A stretch of DNA of 6,764 nt from Bacillota bacterium (lineage in GTDB: Bacteria > Bacillota > Clostridia > Lachnospirales > Lachnospiraceae), in the NCBI GenBank assembly GCA_023424235.1, contig JAFAEB010000002.1:1-6764 (forward strand), in the 5' to 3' direction. This document shows, in pieces, positions 6,182 through 6,764 of this stretch. Below the pieces are notes generated by a model. It had not been told where the DNA came from. It saw nothing but the letters and a program-made list of their open reading frames with translations, and searched no databases. Both the position numbers and the translations under genes were made by a program. Positions within the stretch are counted from its first letter, which is position 1. The number at the start of each line of letters is the position of its first letter.

Positions 6182-6764
6182 TTATCGATTAAAAATAGTC
6201 TTATATAAAAGAAGTTCATCTTCATTTATCATCTTATACTGTTCTTTTTTTATTCTCCATCTCCAGTTACAACCAACGGTAGATGGGAAGTTCATTCTAG
6301 CTTTATTATCTAACTTTAAAAGGTCTTGCATTTGAACGATAGCAACATCCGCAATGGATGCAAATAAAGAACGTATAATTGCATCAGGAAGTTCCTCTTT
6401 ACTCTTAACATTAAAGTATATAAGTAATGGCTTTATCTCTTCCTCTGTCCTAGCATCTAAAAATCCAACTAAGGTTTCATTATCATGGGTACCTGTATAA
6501 GCAATAATATTGGATGTTTTATAATTATGTGGTAAGTAATCATTGTCCCAAGGACCATTTAAACCAAACTCTAATATTTTCATACCAGGATATCCAGTTT
6601 TCTCGATTAACTCTTTCACATTTTCTGTTAATACACCTAAGTCTTCTGCAATGATTTTAGCATCGCCAATAGCTTCTTTAATTGCATCCGTTAATTTTTT
6701 ACCAGGTCCACTTATCCATTCACCAGTTGCAGCTGTTTTGCTACTCTCTGGAATGGAATAATAA
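6182..6764 (-). CDS. malQ: 4-alpha-glucanotransferase (amylomaltase, GH77), C-terminal part, cut by the window edge
   Basis: This cytoplasmic disproportionating enzyme transfers alpha-1,4-glucan segments between malto-oligosaccharides and releases glucose. The frame is open to the right edge, giving 193 residues plus TAA, against about 490-510 for the family, so some 300 N-terminal residues lie outside. Visible order: YYSIPESSKTAATGEWISGPG, then IIAEDLGVLT with the acid/base Glu (codon 6646-6644), GYPGMKILEFG, YLPHNY, YTGTHDNET with the transition-state Asp (codon 6484-6482), a helical stretch, and the C-terminal NWRWR. The nucleophile Asp of the family's R-I-D-H-F-R motif would fall a few residues beyond the edge. 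A GTG at 6619 lies in mid-domain after the catalytic Glu and is not a start. The gene is intact as far as seen and is followed by glgP after 120 bases, the usual partnership for maltodextrin breakdown. Confidence 0.96.
   Translation of the reverse strand, partial: YYSIPESSKTAATGEWISGPGKKLTDAIKEAIGDAKIIAEDLGVLTENVKELIEKTGYPGMKILEFGLNGPWDNDYLPHNYKTSNIIAYTGTHDNETLVGFLDARTEEEIKPLLIYFNVKSKEELPDAIIRSLFASIADVAIVQMQDLLKLDNKARMNFPSTVGCNWRWRIKKEQYKMINEDELLLYKTIFNR

Noticed and set aside
6543..6761. A plus-strand open frame of 72 codons opposite malQ.
   Set aside because: Antisense to the conserved malQ catalytic region, which is open and matches the GH77 family throughout.

Overview
The window is AT-rich and every credible gene lies on the minus strand, so transcription runs from right to left. 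It reads as one compact catabolic and transport cluster for alpha-1,4-glucans (maltodextrin, starch or glycogen fragments). In order of transcription it holds the C-terminal part of a 4-alpha-glucanotransferase (malQ, cut by the right edge), a complete GT35 alpha-glucan phosphorylase (glgP/malP), a solute-binding lipoprotein (malE-like), and two ABC permease subunits (malF and malG). The malG stop codon lies 3 bases from the left edge.

The organism is most likely a low-GC Gram-positive of the Clostridia, plausibly a Lachnospiraceae relative. The evidence is strong GGAGG-type ribosome binding sites, AT-rich codon use, a binding protein made as a lipoprotein with a long Thr/Pro/Glu tether, and a MalF with a short extracytoplasmic loop where the proteobacterial protein has a large one. 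This placement comes from the character of the sequence and not from a database match.

The genes form a coherent route. The lipoprotein captures malto-oligosaccharides at the cell surface and MalF/MalG form the membrane channel. MalQ rearranges the imported glucans, releasing glucose and lengthening chains, and the phosphorylase shortens the chains to glucose-1-phosphate. The transporter ATPase (MalK/MsmX type) is not here, nor is a regulator or an obvious operon promoter. The promoter probably lies upstream of malQ, outside the window, or the genes have weaker internal promoters that I cannot identify with confidence.

Gaps between genes are short: 120 bases malQ-glgP, 41 bases glgP-malE, 93 bases malE-malF, and a one-base TAATG overlap malF-malG. 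No stretch of 300 bases lacks a gene. The most notable non-coding element is a long, nearly perfect hairpin between malE and malF. It has no U-tract, and its wobble pairs form only in the minus-strand RNA. It fits an mRNA-stabilising or processing element that sets binding protein above permease output. The malQ-glgP gap holds weaker, mutually exclusive hairpins. I see no mobile element, CRISPR array, tRNA or rRNA, and nothing I would call an undescribed system.
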